A stretch of DNA of 64,000 bases from Porogramme epimiltina (GCA_900155495.1 FTLJ01000339.1:36274-100273), one strand, 5' to 3'. Positions 45,835 through 58,410 are shown, numbered from the stretch's first letter. Notes: generated by a model not told the origin, from the letters alone. Program-made: numbers and translations.

Positions 45835-46592
45835 TTGAGCGGGTTATTGCGTCCGGAGGTATTGGATACTATCTCGGCGTTGGCCCAAGCAGGGGAAGAG
45901 GAGACTTGAGTCTTTGGGAGCCGCGCAGTGAGCCATTGTGGTCCTTTAGTATGTATACTGCTAAGCGTTTCCAAGACTTCGGAAAACACTGTGAGAAGGG
46001 CGGGATGAGGGCGAAGTGCTGCGCGTCCGAGGCATGCTGTCGGCTGTCAGATGCGGTGCAGGCAAGGGACAGACAACAAAGGGAGGCGATGCACGATGAG
46101 GGCAAGGAGACGTTCGAATGGCTGCGGATGGACGTTGGCGAGCTGCGGCGAGGGCGGCCGCCATCAACGTCGACGGCGAGGAAGCGTCCAGAAATGGCGC
46201 CAACGAGCGCGCGGCCTGCCTCATGCCGTGTGGTTTTGGAATCTCGACGGAGCAGTCCCCGCGCTGACGGCCAGTGGATCCGTCAGCATATTTGGACAAT
46301 GGAGAGCGAGTAGTAGTCCATTCAGAAGCCATGCACATCATAACATGGCCATGGAACCCGCACGTTTGGAGAGCAGAGTGCACGCAAGCCGCCGAGGTTT
46401 GGAACGCGGCTCTGAGACCCTCGCCAGATGTTCCCACCCCTCGTTTCCCGGCCCGTCTAATCCGGCCACTGACCACGAGCATATGATACGGCATACACTC
46501 TGAACTCGACACTGAAGATACCCCTCACCCTTCGATCACAACCCGTAGACTAGAGCTTGCGCATAGAGAGTCTATTTGCCCTTATACTCGCC
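45835..46592. other. Divergent promoter region
   Basis: Separates the minus-strand DUF7330 gene and the plus-strand CCDC137-like gene, so it should contain promoters for both. Frames at 45822-46313 and 46051-46503 overlap in different phases and lack motifs; I do not regard them as genes. Confidence 0.5.
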
Positions 46593-47501
46593 ATGCCTCA
46601 CAAACGCGCCAAACGCTCAGTTCGTGACAAGAAACGGACAGAATCGTATGTAAGCCTTCAATTTTCTCGCTCCCACCCCCGGCCCTCACACACATCTCCC
46701 ACAGCGGTAATGACCTCGCACCGGGCGCGAAAAAGGCCCTAGAGAGCGAGGAGATCCCCAAAAGTGTAGCGCGTGTTCTCAATGCCGCGGCGGTCCAGCG
46801 CGACTGGGCAGAACGCAAACGAAAACAGAGCGGAGAAGACGATGGTGCGGGGCCCTCGCGGAAGAAGCGGAAGGGGGCAGGGGATAGCGGGGTCGGCGCT
46901 GCAGGCACGAAGGCGAGCCAGCTGCGCATCATGCCTGGGGAGTCTATGGCGCACTTCAACAGGTACGTTCTCGTTGTTCGCCTCGTGCGTAACATCCGCC
47001 GAACTATGACCTTTACATCGCAGGCGAGTTGAAGAGTCCATGCGTCACTCTGTGCGCGAGGCCATCCAGGCTTCTTCTGCACGCGTGCGGAAGGTGAAGA
47101 AGGAAGAAATCGCATCTGCTGAGGCAGCCAAAGCGGCTAAGAACCCTCCTCACTCTGCAAAAGCACGAGGCAAGGGCGTACGAGACGACTCGGACGCAGA
47201 GGATGGCGACGACGATAGTGAAGATACGCCCTCACGATCTCGCGCAAAACCCAAAGAGTTCGAGAAGCTCTCGACGTCCGCGCCGAAGAGGCTCAACGAC
47301 ATCGTGCAAGCACCCCCCGAGATCAAGCAGCTCCCGCGCAAGGCGAAGAAACTCGCGGCCGAAGGAGGGCAGAAAGGAGAAGGGGCGAAGTCTCTACGTG
47401 GGGGTGTGGTGTCTATGGCGCAAAAGGCGATGATGGAGGAGGAGCGGGAGCGCGTCATTCGACTGTACCGCGAGATGAAGAAAGGAAAGACATCGGCATA
47501 G
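46593..47501 (+). CDS. CCDC137-like basic nuclear protein
   Basis: Exons 46593-46645, 46705-46962 and 47024-47501 give 262 residues. The start is strongly basic (MPHKRAKRSVRDKKRTES), followed by KRKQSGEDDGAGPSRKKRK, a likely nuclear localisation signal. The central line LRIMPGESMAHFNRRVEESM followed by RHSVREAI resembles the core of the CCDC137 family (pattern ...G E S . . . F . R R V E ...), whose animal member is a chromosome-periphery/nucleolar protein. The C-terminal half is a charged coiled-coil-like region with an acidic patch (DDSDAEDGDDDSED) and ends MMEEERERVIRLYREMKKGK, also typical of that family. I infer a nuclear, probably nucleolar, role; assignment rests on pattern memory, not a search. 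Confidence 0.65.
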
Positions 47502-47747
47502 GGTGCGCCGTTATGATCTTCTGATCTGCGCCGCAACATAGGATGTACTTCCGGTCTTGCCATCTCGAAAATGATACAATTGCGCTGTCCTCGGTATCGA
47601 TGCCGGACTCTCCTGTCAGTGTTCGTGAGTGCTCGATGTTGAGTTGACCGCGCGAGACGTTATCAGTTCAAAGGCTGTGATGTAACTGGGCTAAAACACT
47701 GAAACTGAGCCAAGAACACGTACGATGTCCAGGCTACAAATAGGATA

Positions 47748-48949
47748 TCATAGGTAGTAATTGGCACCAAGTAACCCAACCTCGACCGCCTTCCCGAATC
47801 GACCCAGCACGCCCTCCTTTCTCCATTCCACGCGATCGTCGCCCCCGTACAATCCCACAGCAACACTGCCGGTCTCGGTGCCGATAGAACAAGAGTCCTG
47901 TTGCTGCCGACTTCGCTCTTGTGGTTGAGTAGTTGATGGGGAAGTCTGTCGAGTCCCATGGAACGACACGACGATCTCACGGACAGACTTGCGAAGGACT
48001 CGGGTATGCCGCGCGAGTTCGGGGAGGAACTGGACAAGCTTCTTGCAAATGTCGCGCCCGGTGCGTATGCTAACTGTTCCGTGGTAAGCGGAAGGGAGAA
48101 AGACGACGATGTTGCCTGTAACGAACGAAATCATTCAGTTGACACGATATGAAAGCGCTCGCGACTGCTTCACCCCTGCGAGTCCCTATGTCGAGGTTCA
48201 AGTTTCTTCCCGCCTGAATCTCGACCTGTGACCTGTAAGCACTGCGAATTCTGGGGCAAGTGATACGAACGTACCACGTTCAGAGAGATATTGCCAAGCT
48301 TACTGGAGACCGATACGGATGCGGGGGCGGGGGTGAGGGACGCCGGATGTCGGATCGTCGATACGATATACAGGTCAAGAGAGATATTCCCGTTCTTCGT
48401 CCGTACGGCTGCACTTAGTTGACGTTGCTCGAAATCTTTGATGGTCCAGTCCCGGCTCCAGGCATCCTTAATTTGAGACTCCTCGCGGCCACGTTCACAA
48501 ACAGCGCCCCGTGGCACATGTTCCTCCTCGATCGTACTCTTGCGGAACAACTGATGGGACGTGTGCGTCGCCGGCAGGAGAGGGTCAACGACATAGGTCC
48601 CTGATCATGTTGTGGGCTAATGTTATTGAACAACCTGAGTTACGTCGCACGCACCTGTTACTGGATCTTTCTTGCTGAAGACCGAGACACAGTTTATGGC
48701 GGGGAATCTCCGGAGGACAGAGGGAATATCGACCTGCGTAAGGTGAGAATACCGGAAGCCTCCGGGTGCAGTAGACAACCCGCGGAGCCACGGGGAAGAC
48801 GCCGCGGACGCTACATGCGCCGAGGGGTCGTGCTTGTATGGTGCCTGCTCTAGCGGCAAGGGCAACACCCTCGCTCTGCTTTCGCCACCCAGCGACGTAG
48901 GTGAGGACGAGCTGTGGTCATACTCTGGCGGGACCTCGACTGGGGCCAT
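47748..48949 (-). CDS. DUF7330 protein, copy 2
   Basis: Minus-strand exons 48949-48655, 48600-48275 and about 48115-47748. It starts MAPVEVPPEYDHSSSSPTSL (a PPEY motif like the PPPPY of copy 1). The folded part begins TYVVDPLLPATHTS, continues with QLSAAVRTKNGNISLDLYI and VSVSSKLGNISLN, then NIVVFLPSAYHGTVSIRTG. This is the same series as copy 1 (TYIVDP..., ...LVSTKSGRMNLHF, VVLFLPPTFDGPLVFL). The last part has GSVAVGLYGGDDRVEWRKEG and ends LLGANYYL. The join from 48275 to 48115 needs a weak donor (GTTCGT at about 48270) to keep frame, so either the junction is non-standard or a small exon was missed. The 3' end faces that of the CCDC137-like gene, 246 bp away. Confidence 0.72.
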
Positions 48950-50137
48950 GATCTGCGCGGCACAAGTTAGTCATTACGGACCGGATATGAAGAGGCAGTC
49001 ATACAATCGTTGGCTCCGTCGCACGCTTTCCGTCAGGCCAGGGTACCAGTGACACCATCGTGTAGTTGTCCACCGGTGCTGTGATGCCGTTCATTAGACC
49101 ACCGGGGTTGGAAGAGGGCCAAGGACGGGGAGGTGGAGGGTGGAGGGGCTCACCTTTGAGGGGTTCCGCAGTATTTACTAATACTCCCGCCGTGGGGCGT
49201 TCACGCTTGGCAGTTTGAAGAGACACTGACGTCAACCGCAGGCTTTCCGCCAGTGGTCCCCTCCATCCCTCGTATCGACGCAGGCAGAGAGTTGGATGCC
49301 GCCTCTCCGGCTCGACCGGGTAGTTCTAGCTGTAGATGCGCGTGTAGTACTTAGCACCGCGGAGTCTACTCTGCATTGGGCTAGAGGGTTCCCGGGAGCC
49401 GAAGCAGTTAAAAAGACCACGTACGTGTACTAGATAGTCCAGCATTTCAAGGCAGCCTAGACCAAGTGTCTCCCATATGTATGGAGGGACGGATACGAGG
49501 TTGTGGGGCACCCTCGCGGGTATTGATAACTTCGGCGAGGAACAGGTCAGCGCAGTAAAAAGGGGCATATGACGCGGCAATTCGAGGGGCTCACAGGTTT
49601 GTCCGCGCCGGAAGTTGTAGGTTCCATTGCTGAGACCGGGTGAGCGGCGACAACATGCAACCCTCATTGCCCACCCTCCGGATCCGGCACGGACATGTGA
49701 GTATCGGCAGGGCGGCTCAGGAAACGTGCGGTGATTAGGATGTTATCCCGGAACTTCGATGAATTATGGGGTGACGCCATGCACAGGCTTGGGGGGATGT
49801 CGAGACTATGCGTGCGACGGGTCTCCTAGCAGCGGTGGGGAGAAACAAGGCCTAGAGACAATACTGGGTGGCACAATAACGCTGGGCTAGAGAGTGGTCA
49901 GAAGCGCGTAATAGTCCCCATCAATGTTATTACAAAATATATTGACCGGTCATAAGCCGAGATTGAAAGCCGGTCCCCCGCCTTGCCATTTTTATCTTAT
50001 CGCATCGCGCGCCTGTGCCAGATGCCGGTGGCCGCCTGCAGGTCGCTTCGGTCCCTGAGCTCGTTTGAACAAGAACCCCACGCACGCTCTCTTTGTCCCC
50101 ACTCTCTTCCGCTCTCTAGCGTCCGTCAGCGCGAACC
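48950..50137. other. Divergent intergenic region
   Basis: Nearly 1.2 kb between the start of DUF7330 copy 2 (minus) and the RanBD gene (plus). No supported exon. Pyrimidine-rich sequence with CTCTCTTTGTCCCC and CTCTTCCGCTCTCTAG just before the ATG at 50138 is a likely initiation region of the RanBD gene. Confidence 0.5.
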
Positions 50138-52718
50138 ATGGCCGACGTCTCACAGGAGAAATCCAACACGCACCCTTTCCCGAGCACAGACCACTCTGTT
50201 GACCACGAGGAGCAACAGCTATCGACACCCCCAGCCGAGGTCAACGGTGAGCTCATCACAAAGCCTTTACGCGCGGCTGGGCGCATGTTGACACGATGCT
50301 ACCACCTCAGGCCTAGACGTAAAGAATTCAAGGAAGCGAGAACGAGAGGTCTCGATAGAGCCGGCGACCCCGCAGGCTATACCCCAGGTCTGTCCCTTGA
50401 TTGACTCATTTAGCCTTTCTATCCCTCTACACCTATCCCCCTCGTTCCTACCACCAACGCTCCCATTCTCGCATTCTCTCTACATCTTTTCTTTAGCGTA
50501 AGGGCCCGTGGCCTCAATCCAGCCTTATTGTCGGGCATGGCTCTTCCCAACCACCGTATACTTACGCCATTTTGCAGGAAATTGATCCTGAACACGCCGA
50601 AACGAAGGAACGTCGTGCCCCCGCAAAGAAGAACAGGACGAGCGATACCACTCTTGAGGCGACACAGGAAGAAGTCGAGGACGACGCGCCGACCACCGGA
50701 TCTCCGCCGCACGAAACCAAAATCCGGCAAATCAGCCAAGGGGTGGAGGACATCACATGGCAAAACATGAAGAAGGTCGAGACGGTGCAGAAGGAGCCAG
50801 AAGAGATGGATGAAGATGCACAGGCCCAGGATGATGACGTTCACGTCGTGGACTCGCAGGAAGATGAGCAAGGCCCCTCTCACACCCCCACGGAGCTAGG
50901 GCAGGACGTCACGGAGAAAGACGGCGATGCAGTGCTTGAGGTCGAGCAGGATGTCTCTCATCTAGAGGTGTCAGGTGCGGTCCCTCCTATCGTCGACGAA
51001 TCTACGGGCGGCGGCGACGGCGCGACGGCGGCAGCAGGTGCGGAGCAGCCACTCGACGCTCATGTGGGCGAAGCGCCACTGCCGCCCGGCGCGGCGACTC
51101 CTGCCGATGACGAGACCGTCCAGCCCTCGGTATCGGATTCGCCACCCCTTGCACCATCAAGCTCTAGCTCCCAACTGGCTGACACCCCTCGCCTACCAAG
51201 TACTCATCGACGCGACTCGGATTCGGACGGAGAAAAGGGTCTCAAGCGCAAGCTCGGGGATCGCACGGTCAGTGATCGGTTGGTGCCCGAAGACCCGCCT
51301 GTCGGGCGCAACGGAACTTCTCCCGTCGTCGCCACAAAACGTCCGCGAGACGATGCGGAGGCGGATCCCAACACGCGAGAGAGGAAGAGGCCCACGCCCC
51401 CACCGGAAGAAGAGAAGCAGGCGGAGTTGAAGAAGCTCGAGACTCCCGCCGCCGCGGTCACCGCGCCTAAGTTTGTGAGTTCTTCATCCCCATCTCCGCA
51501 GTTCTTGCATTGACAGTCTTGACTAGGGTGGATTCGCTGCGTACGCTTCGACAAGCTCGCCCTTTGCCAATGTCAATGGACCCCGCCTCTTCGGGGGGAA
51601 GCAACCCTCTACGTCCCCGTGGACCAGTGCAGGCACGACTTCTTCCTTAGCTTCAGGCAGCACTTCACCCTCCCCCTTTGCCGCTACCTCCCCAACACAA
51701 GATACGAGCGCATTCGCCTCAACCTCCACGTCCTCGGCAACCTCCCCTGCCCCTGTACCCCAGGCACACAAGCGTACAGGGTTCGAAGCCTTCGCTTCGA
51801 CCACCTCGCCTTTCGCGAGCGCTGCGAAGCGCCCAAAGTCCCCTCCTCCACCATCGCCCCACGCCTCAAGCGTCCTCGGGCGAAGCCGTTCTCCATCCCG
51901 TCACGGCACCCCTGCTCGCGCGGCCAGCGCGTTCTCGGCGTACGCCGCCGGTGGCGTCCAGGCCTTCGCTGCGCCGACGCCGAAGCGTGCTGGGGCCGGA
52001 ACAAGCGTGTTCGCGGAGAAGAGCATCAACCCGTTCAGCATGCCGCTGGGATCCGGCTCTGGATCCGCGCTCGACTGTTCTGGGAAGGACGACGACTCGA
52101 GTGGAGAGGGCGAACGAGATGGTGAGAACAAGGCGGCTGGGAGGAGCAAGGCAGTGAGCTTCGGGGAGCGGTTGCGGCAGGGCAAGGATCGGTCGGATGA
52201 CGAGGCGAGCGACGAAGAGAAGAAGGTGCAGCTGACGGAGCAGGAGGTCCATACGGGGGAGGAAGAAGAGGACACAGTATACCAGGTGCGCGGGAAGCTG
52301 TTCACTCTCAGCGCGCAGAACCAGTGGAAGGAGCGCGGGACTGGCATGCTTCGTTTGAATGTCCGACGCCAGGACGGAGGAGGAGCACGGTTGAGTGAGT
52401 GGTCCTTCCTGTCTTGCGTATGTTCGTCCGAGTTTTGACTTTGTCCTTCAGTCATGCGTAAAGAGGCAGTATACGCGTTGTTGCTGAATGCAACTCTCTT
52501 CCGAGGGATGCGCTGCTTCCTTGCGCAAGATCCGCGCTACCTCCGCTTCAGCGTGCTCGATGCTGGCGTCACAACGCATTACAATCTAAGAGTGCGTTTC
52601 TTTCCCTTCTCTCCTCCCTCCTTCGCTATTTTGACGTATTTTGTGTACCAAGGTCTCCAACGCTAAGATCGCAGAAGAGCTCCTAGAGGAGATCAATGCG
52701 CACATACCCACAGAGTAA
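50138..52718 (+). CDS. Ran-binding-domain protein, Yrb2/Hba1-like nuclear transport cofactor
   Basis: Exons 50138-50246, 50311-50387, 50578-51474, 51527-52394, 52452-52591 and 52653-52718 give 718 residues. The N-terminus has a basic RKREREVSIEP stretch, then KIRQISQGVEDITWQNMKK, a block common in fungal RanBD proteins. A long acidic and Ser/Pro-rich linker follows. The region from GGFAAYASTSSPFANVNG to VFAEKSINPFSMPLGS has FG-like degenerate repeats (SPFA, AFAS, NPFS), fitting contact with nuclear pores. The C-terminal 130 residues are a RanBP1/WASP-type domain (PF00638): TGEEEEDTVYQVRGKLFTLS, WKERGTGMLRLNVRR, then MRKEAVYALLLNATLFRGM and LRFSVLDAG. The W-K-E-R-G-G/T-G motif is the Ran contact. 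The nearest yeast counterparts act in Crm1-dependent export. The intron 50388-50577 is unusually long for this gene (190 bp). Confidence 0.87.
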
Positions 52719-53586
52719 ATCTCGGACCTCAACCTTAGTCGCCTCAAGATGCGGTGGCTATTGCCATAGACACGGAAGCCGAGTGACGGTGCGGCTCCTA
52801 ATGCGCGCCGAGATCAGGGAGAGCGGGGAAGATGCGAACGAGCACATCACGGACGATCGACGGCGACTGCGTGCCCGACTGGGTATGCGCTCGACGTCTT
52901 CCGTGGACGCTGGCACCGGGAGCGGCGGGTGAATTGTTGATCGTAGTGTGTAAGTAGTACCTTTCTGATAGCCCGCCCTCTCGGTTGGGACGCTATAACT
53001 GTGCTGTGCCGTACAAGAACTACGCTAGCCCACCTGTATTTAGTATCTAGTGAATAGGTATCTTCTTGGGGAGTGAGGACCTCGACGAGTCCAAGCAATT
53101 GTGTCTGCAGAAAACAAAGCAAGGATCCCTGGATTGACATGTGCGTCTGTATTTAATGCCTTTTCGGTGCATGAAATGAGGTCTCCAATGCACTCTTCTC
53201 CCAGCTCTCTCTTTGGCTAGCGACGTCATGAGTATCAACGGGCCCGGGAGGGGTGGCGCTTAATCTCGGCGCTTCCGCGGGTTCGCCATGCGTGTTGAAT
53301 TTCCTCATGTGGTAACGCTCACTGAGTTTCGACCACCACCACACACCGTCTACTTTCAAGCGTAACTAATTGGATGTTAGTCGACACATTCCTTCTTCCG
53401 CCGCTTTACTCACAGTTCCCAGAAATAGAGGTTGTCACTTAAGAGAACTGAATAGAACTCCGGCCCTCAATCTGACGAAGCGTGCATAAAGGTGACACTG
53501 TGCCGTTTTTGTTCCATAACAGCGGGATCACAACAGAAGGTCTTCCTGGAAATTTCGGGTCCTCTCAGCTGGTATTAGCCTGCGTC
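52719..53586. other. Intergenic region; no further gene
   Basis: Contains the 3' flank of the RanBD gene and the 5' flank of the first FunK1 gene. An in-frame ATG at 53482 could extend the kinase by 35 residues; I prefer 53587 because it lines up with the second kinase gene. Confidence 0.5.
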
Positions 53587-56204
53587 ATGCATAAACACTT
53601 TGTCGAAGAGCCAAATATCGAGCACTTCCTAAAGTGCTTTCTTCCCGGAAGTGACCCCACAGCTGCAGATTTTGAGACATTCTACTACCCTCCTCGTGTC
53701 CTCACAGAGGACCTGCAACAGCAAGATGTGAATTTAGAGATTGTAGGTGGCCTTAATCCTATTGAGGTACGGAGAGCTGATGACAGCGCCCGGCTTAGTG
53801 CAAACTAGCAGACAGCGTGTTCAAGCGCACACAAAAGGGCGATGCGCGGCGGATTATTTGCAGCCTGGTCAATCGCAAGGTCCCACACACCGACTTTGAC
53901 GGCGAATCTCCCCACAAGAGAAGAGGGATTTCCTCTGACCCTGCCATCTTCTTCGCGGACCAATGGCACAAGACTTGCCTCGTTCCCACGTCCCAACAAG
54001 AGCCATCCTTCATATCAAAGCAAACAAGCTCGCCACCTCCAGAGAGATACCCGTACGCGGACGTGGTCGTCCCCATCAAGGTCAAACTTCGCCACTACCA
54101 ATGCGCCTTTGAGTTCAACGACTGTTCCCAACACTTCACCCGGGACCATACTGATCGTGGGCTCGAAGCTTTAGAGCAATTGTGCAAGCATCTATCGACA
54201 ATCTTTGGCCGTCAACATCGCACTCATGTCCTCTCCCTCTATGTTTATTGCGACAGTGCGCGTATGCTATATGTCGATCGCGACGTCTGCGTGGTCTCGG
54301 CACCCTTCTGCTATACGACAGACCCCGACAGCGAGAGTGACCATACGTCTCTGGAGCGTCACGTCCTCCACCGGTACCTTTGGCGGCTCGCACAAATGAA
54401 CAACAAGCAGCTCGGGTATGACCCAACCGTCACGTCCGCGACGAACGACGACTTCCAAGCCATGTTTCGCTTCGCGGTCTCGACCCCAGGTCTTACTCCC
54501 TACGTCCGCGAGCAGCTCTGCCACGCCCTCTGCGTCGACGTAACGTCACCCATGGCGACAGGCTACCCCGTGCCGACTACGGATCAGTGGCCGCTGAAAC
54601 GCGTTGCGCGCCCCAACGGCACTTACGTCCTCATCGGGCGACCAAAGTGGGCAAGCCCCTCCCTCTTTGGGCGTTGCACTCGAGGATACGTCACATACGA
54701 TAAGTTCAAGCAGGAGGCCTACTTCATGAAAGACTCGTGGCGAGTGGACCACCCGGCAGTCAAGCACGAGCACGAAGTTTACGAACGCCTTGCGGCAGCG
54801 GGCGTGGAAAATGTCTTGACCTGCTATGGTGGCGAAGAAGTACCCGAGAATCTTTCACAACATTCCGCCGAAGGTACGAAGCACAAGTCCCAGCACACCC
54901 GTACGTCCGACTTTGCCGATAGCCCCCCCAAGAAGCCTGCCGAGCCTACTGGGACGCCCGCACCTAACAGCGATGGCGTTCACAACGACCCTCAAAGCCA
55001 GGAACAAGCTTCCGATCCCGATGCCAAGTCGCGCAAGGTGCGACACTCTCGCGTCCACTACCGCATCTTCATCAAGGAAATCGGCCGACCTCTAGTGGAC
55101 TTTGTCGACTGGCGAGAGCTGCTAGTGTTCGTAACGCAAGCCCTTCGTGGTAAGTGGCTCGTCACTCTGTTTTACTGGAGAGAGAACTGATGTTGCGCCG
55201 AATAGCACATCGTGATGCGTGGGTCAAAGCGAACGTGCTCCATAGAGATGTGAGCGTCAACAACATCATCATCGTCGAGGTGCGCTCCGTCAATGCATCC
55301 GGAGAAGAAGATGTTCGCCGCATTGCCGTGCTCTGCGACTGGGACCTTTGCAAGTATAGGGAGCAAATGGGTGCAGGCCAGAGGACGCCGGACCGGACGG
55401 TACGCATTCCTATGTTTGATGACGATATGACGGGCCACTCACCAGCACTGCAGGGTACTTGGGCTTTCCGATCGGCTATGTCTTTGGCTTACCCTCTCAA
55501 GCCGTACCATGTATCCGACGACGTGGAATCTTTCATCTACGTTATCCATTACCTCGTTCTCCGCTTCCTCGAGACATTCCAAACACAGTCCCTCCAGTAC
55601 CACTATATGGCAGTCTTCGAAGAAGACAAGCTCGTCAACGACTACCGTCTGGGTGTTCAAGTTCACGTTGGCGGACAAACCAAATTGCAAAATATGATGC
55701 TTGGGACGCCGCTTGTGCTCCCTAGGTCTAACCGAACGATCGTGGTTGTTCTGAAGGACCTTGCGGCGCTCTGCGCGAAACATTTTGCACTTTTCGACGC
55801 TCAAGCGATGGACCAATGCTACATTCCCCTCTCGACCCCACCTAGGAGCTTCCTGCAGGCCAGCACCACGCGGAGCGTAATTGAGGTCGAAAGGCATTTG
55901 ATGCAACAGATGGAAGGTGCGATTCCGAGCCGTTGTCCCCTTTGCGCCCGAATGCTAACGTCACTCCTTGTACCATATCCGCTCCAACCCAGCTTCGGAC
56001 GTGATTTCTCACAACGTTGTGATTGACATTCTGGATAAGTATACGGTGGAGACGGCAGAGTGGCGCTCGGAGGACCTAGAGAAAGGGGACGAGGATTTCT
56101 TCCTGCAAGAGAATATCGTCCCCCGACACAACAATGCATTTACAGCGTCTGCAGAACCCCATCACAGCACACCCACGACAGACAGTTCAAGTAATGGTAT
56201 ATAG
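53587..56204 (+). CDS. Fungal-type protein kinase FunK1, copy A
   Basis: Exons 53587-53742, 53799-55149, 55206-55399, 55454-55916 and 55993-56204 give about 791 residues. The N-terminal half (MHKHFVEEPNIEHFLKCFLP onward) is the FunK1-specific part, with FGRQHRTHVLSLYVYCDSAR and QLGYDPTVTSATNDDFQAMF. The kinase part has VLIGRPKWASPSLFGRCTRG (glycine-loop region), EAYFMKDSWR (ATP lysine), EVYERLAAAGVENV, RIFIKEIGRPLVDF (hinge), then the catalytic loop VLHRDVSVNNIIIVE with intact HRD and N, and CDWDLCKY in place of DFG. GTWAFRSAMSLAYP is the substrate-loop part and DDVESFIYVIHYLVLRF the helix F region (PF17667). All catalytic residues are present. The four intron positions and phases (0, 1, 0, 1) are shared with copy B. 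Substrates of FunK1 kinases are unknown. Confidence 0.87.
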
Positions 56205-56557
56205 AGGGTCAGCGGGTGGGAGTATCAGGGAAGAGCAAGGCGAATGCTGTTGTCAGGACTCAGTGGGGTGAGTCCGGACCACGGCACTCGTAGACAGCGA
56301 CAGCCAAAAACAATGCTCGGTTGACTGGACGGACACTGTTTCGTGTGTATATTATTCATGTATAGTAATAAACAAACAAAATATACGCTTTCGTAGACCG
56401 TATGTGCATTATCAATGGGACACTCTGACTGAAGCAACTGCAAGGGGGAGAAAGGGAAGCGGCTCGGCAGGCGCTTATTTTGACGTGACCAGCCTTTCCT
56501 TCTTTAGTCACTCCCTCCACTACGAAAAGTATTTATCTCAACTCACGTTGGACCGGC
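56205..56557. other. Short intergenic region
   Basis: 353 bp between FunK1 copy A and the AIM9-type gene, both on +. ATG at 56404 opens a longer frame, but the family alignment and a basic presequence support the ATG at 56558 in another frame. Confidence 0.6.
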
Positions 56558-58410
56558 ATGCTTCGCCTTGCAAGGGCGAGTCTTGCCATTCACTGGCAGA
56601 AAGCGCCGGTCTCTCCGCGACTATTCTCGAATTCCTTCCGGCCAAGTTCCGTCTTCACCGCAACGTGTTCGCTGCCACGTCGCGCCTTGTCCACCGTGTC
56701 AGAGTCTCAGGACGATCTCTTCAACTATACCTCAGGGCGTTGGGTGTAAGTCTCGTACGCATCTTTGGCGCGTATACCTTTGACTCTTTATCTCTGCCGC
56801 TCAGCTACAACGAAGCTCTTCGCCACAAGGAGCGGAAGCTCATTTTCAATGTCGACGGGTTGCGTCGACTTGCCGCCGAGTCCGTAGGTCAAAATCTTAC
56901 GGACATCGTCAGCTTGTCGAAGCTTGGTGAGGGAGGTTTCAACAGGGCCTTTCTCATTGTTTTACGTGACGGTCAGCAGTTGGTCGCCCGCGTTCCGTAC
57001 CCCGTAGTGGCCAACCGCTACGCAATCGCTAGCGAGGTGGCTACGATCGAGTACATGCGGTCCCGCGGGATCCCTGCTCCTAAGATTTACAGCTATTCAA
57101 CCGACTCGCACAACGCGGCTGGGACACCGTACATTCTTATGGAGTTTGCTCAAGGCTCCAAGCTCAGTGACGTCTGGCGCAACCTCGGGGACGAGGAAGT
57201 CATCTCCGTAGTCCACCAGCTCACTCAGCTCGAATCACAAATGATGTCTCTGCCATTCCCCGCAGGCGGGAGTCTCTACTACACCAAAGACCTCGAGAGG
57301 CTCGCCCCAGGGCTGGGCATACCACTTGAAGACAAGCGTTTCTGCGTTGGTCCGGACACGAGGGAAGTGCTGTGGTATGGTAGAAGGGCAGAGCTCGATG
57401 TAAATCGAGGACCGTGTATGGCTTTTACTACACTTTATCATTGAACCCTCGAACTAACTGAGAACGTAGACCAAAACGCCGAAGCAGCTCTCGCAGCAGT
57501 AGCGCACAAGGAGATCGCCTACCTGAAGAAGTTCGGACAACCGCTCCTGCCAATTCAGCGTGAAAAGAGACCTAGTTACGGGTTTCAGCCACAGTCGCCG
57601 TTAAACCAAATCGAGAACTTGACACGGTACCTCAGCATCACGTCGTCACTCGTCCCCAGAGATCCCGCTTTGAGTCGTTTCTGCATTCGTCATCCAGACT
57701 TCCGGCCGAGCAATATCTTCGTGTCCAGGTCGCCCGATACTGGCTGCAAGGTCGTCAGCCTGTTTGATTGGCAACACGCGTCTATTATGCCCATGTTTCT
57801 CCTCGCGGGAATTCCCCAAGACCTCCAGAACTATGAAGATGAAGTCTCGCAGTCTATGATACCACCCTCTCTCCCGGAGAACTTTGACGAGATGACGGAA
57901 GCTAAGCGAGCCCGAGAGGAGTATCTCTACCGTTGCCGCCTCGTTCACTATCACTACGTTACCAGCACAAAGGAGTGCAACCAGCTTCACTACACCGCCT
58001 TCACGGACAACTTATACCCGCTCCGCGGCCGTCTTTTCCAATACGCCGGTGCCCCGTGGGAGGGCGAGACCTCCGAGCTGAAGACTGAGCTCATTGAAGT
58101 CACAGAGAAGTGGGAGGAGCTTACTGGCGGAGGCGTGCCATGTCCCTTCGAGTTCGACGCCAAGGATCTGCTCGCGACAGCGAAGCTGAACAAAGAACAG
58201 AGCGAAGCGAGCAGAGGCTTCCAGATCTTACAGCTCATGTCCGGCGTCAGGGAACAGGGCTGGGTGCCGACAGAGGACTACGACTATGCCGTGGCTTTCT
58301 TGGAGGAGCGCAAGAAGGTGGCCTTGGAGGCGGCTGAGTCGGAGGAGGATCGGGAGGAAATCATGTCTCAATGGCCATGGAACGACATGGACGAAGAGAT
58401 GTATATGTGA
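56558..58410 (+). CDS. AIM9: AIM9-type mitochondrial phosphotransferase-fold protein
   Basis: Exons 56558-56745, 56805-57415 and 57470-58410 give 579 residues. The N-terminus MLRLARASLAIHWQKAPVSP and the next 30 residues are rich in R and S with no acidic residue, as in a mitochondrial targeting sequence. The mature start DDLFNYTSGRWVYNEALRHK, ERKLIFNVDGLRRLAAESVG and the nucleotide loop LGEGGFNRAFLIVLRDG are typical. YILMEFAQGSKLSDVWRNLG is the hinge, GSLYYTKDL and FCVGPDTREVLWYG follow. The aminoglycoside-phosphotransferase catalytic motif (PF01636) is IRHPDFRPSNIFVS with Asp and Asn intact, and LFDWQHASIMPMFLLAGIPQ holds the metal-binding Asp. Yeast AIM9 ('altered inheritance of mitochondria') is the named relative; the substrate is unknown. 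The symbol is given by family resemblance only. Confidence 0.87.

Noticed and set aside
56404..56557. Upstream start for the AIM9-type gene at 56404
   Set aside because: This frame needs reading through intron 56746-56804 and gives no family match, whereas 56558 gives a targeting sequence and the conserved DLFNYTSGRW block.
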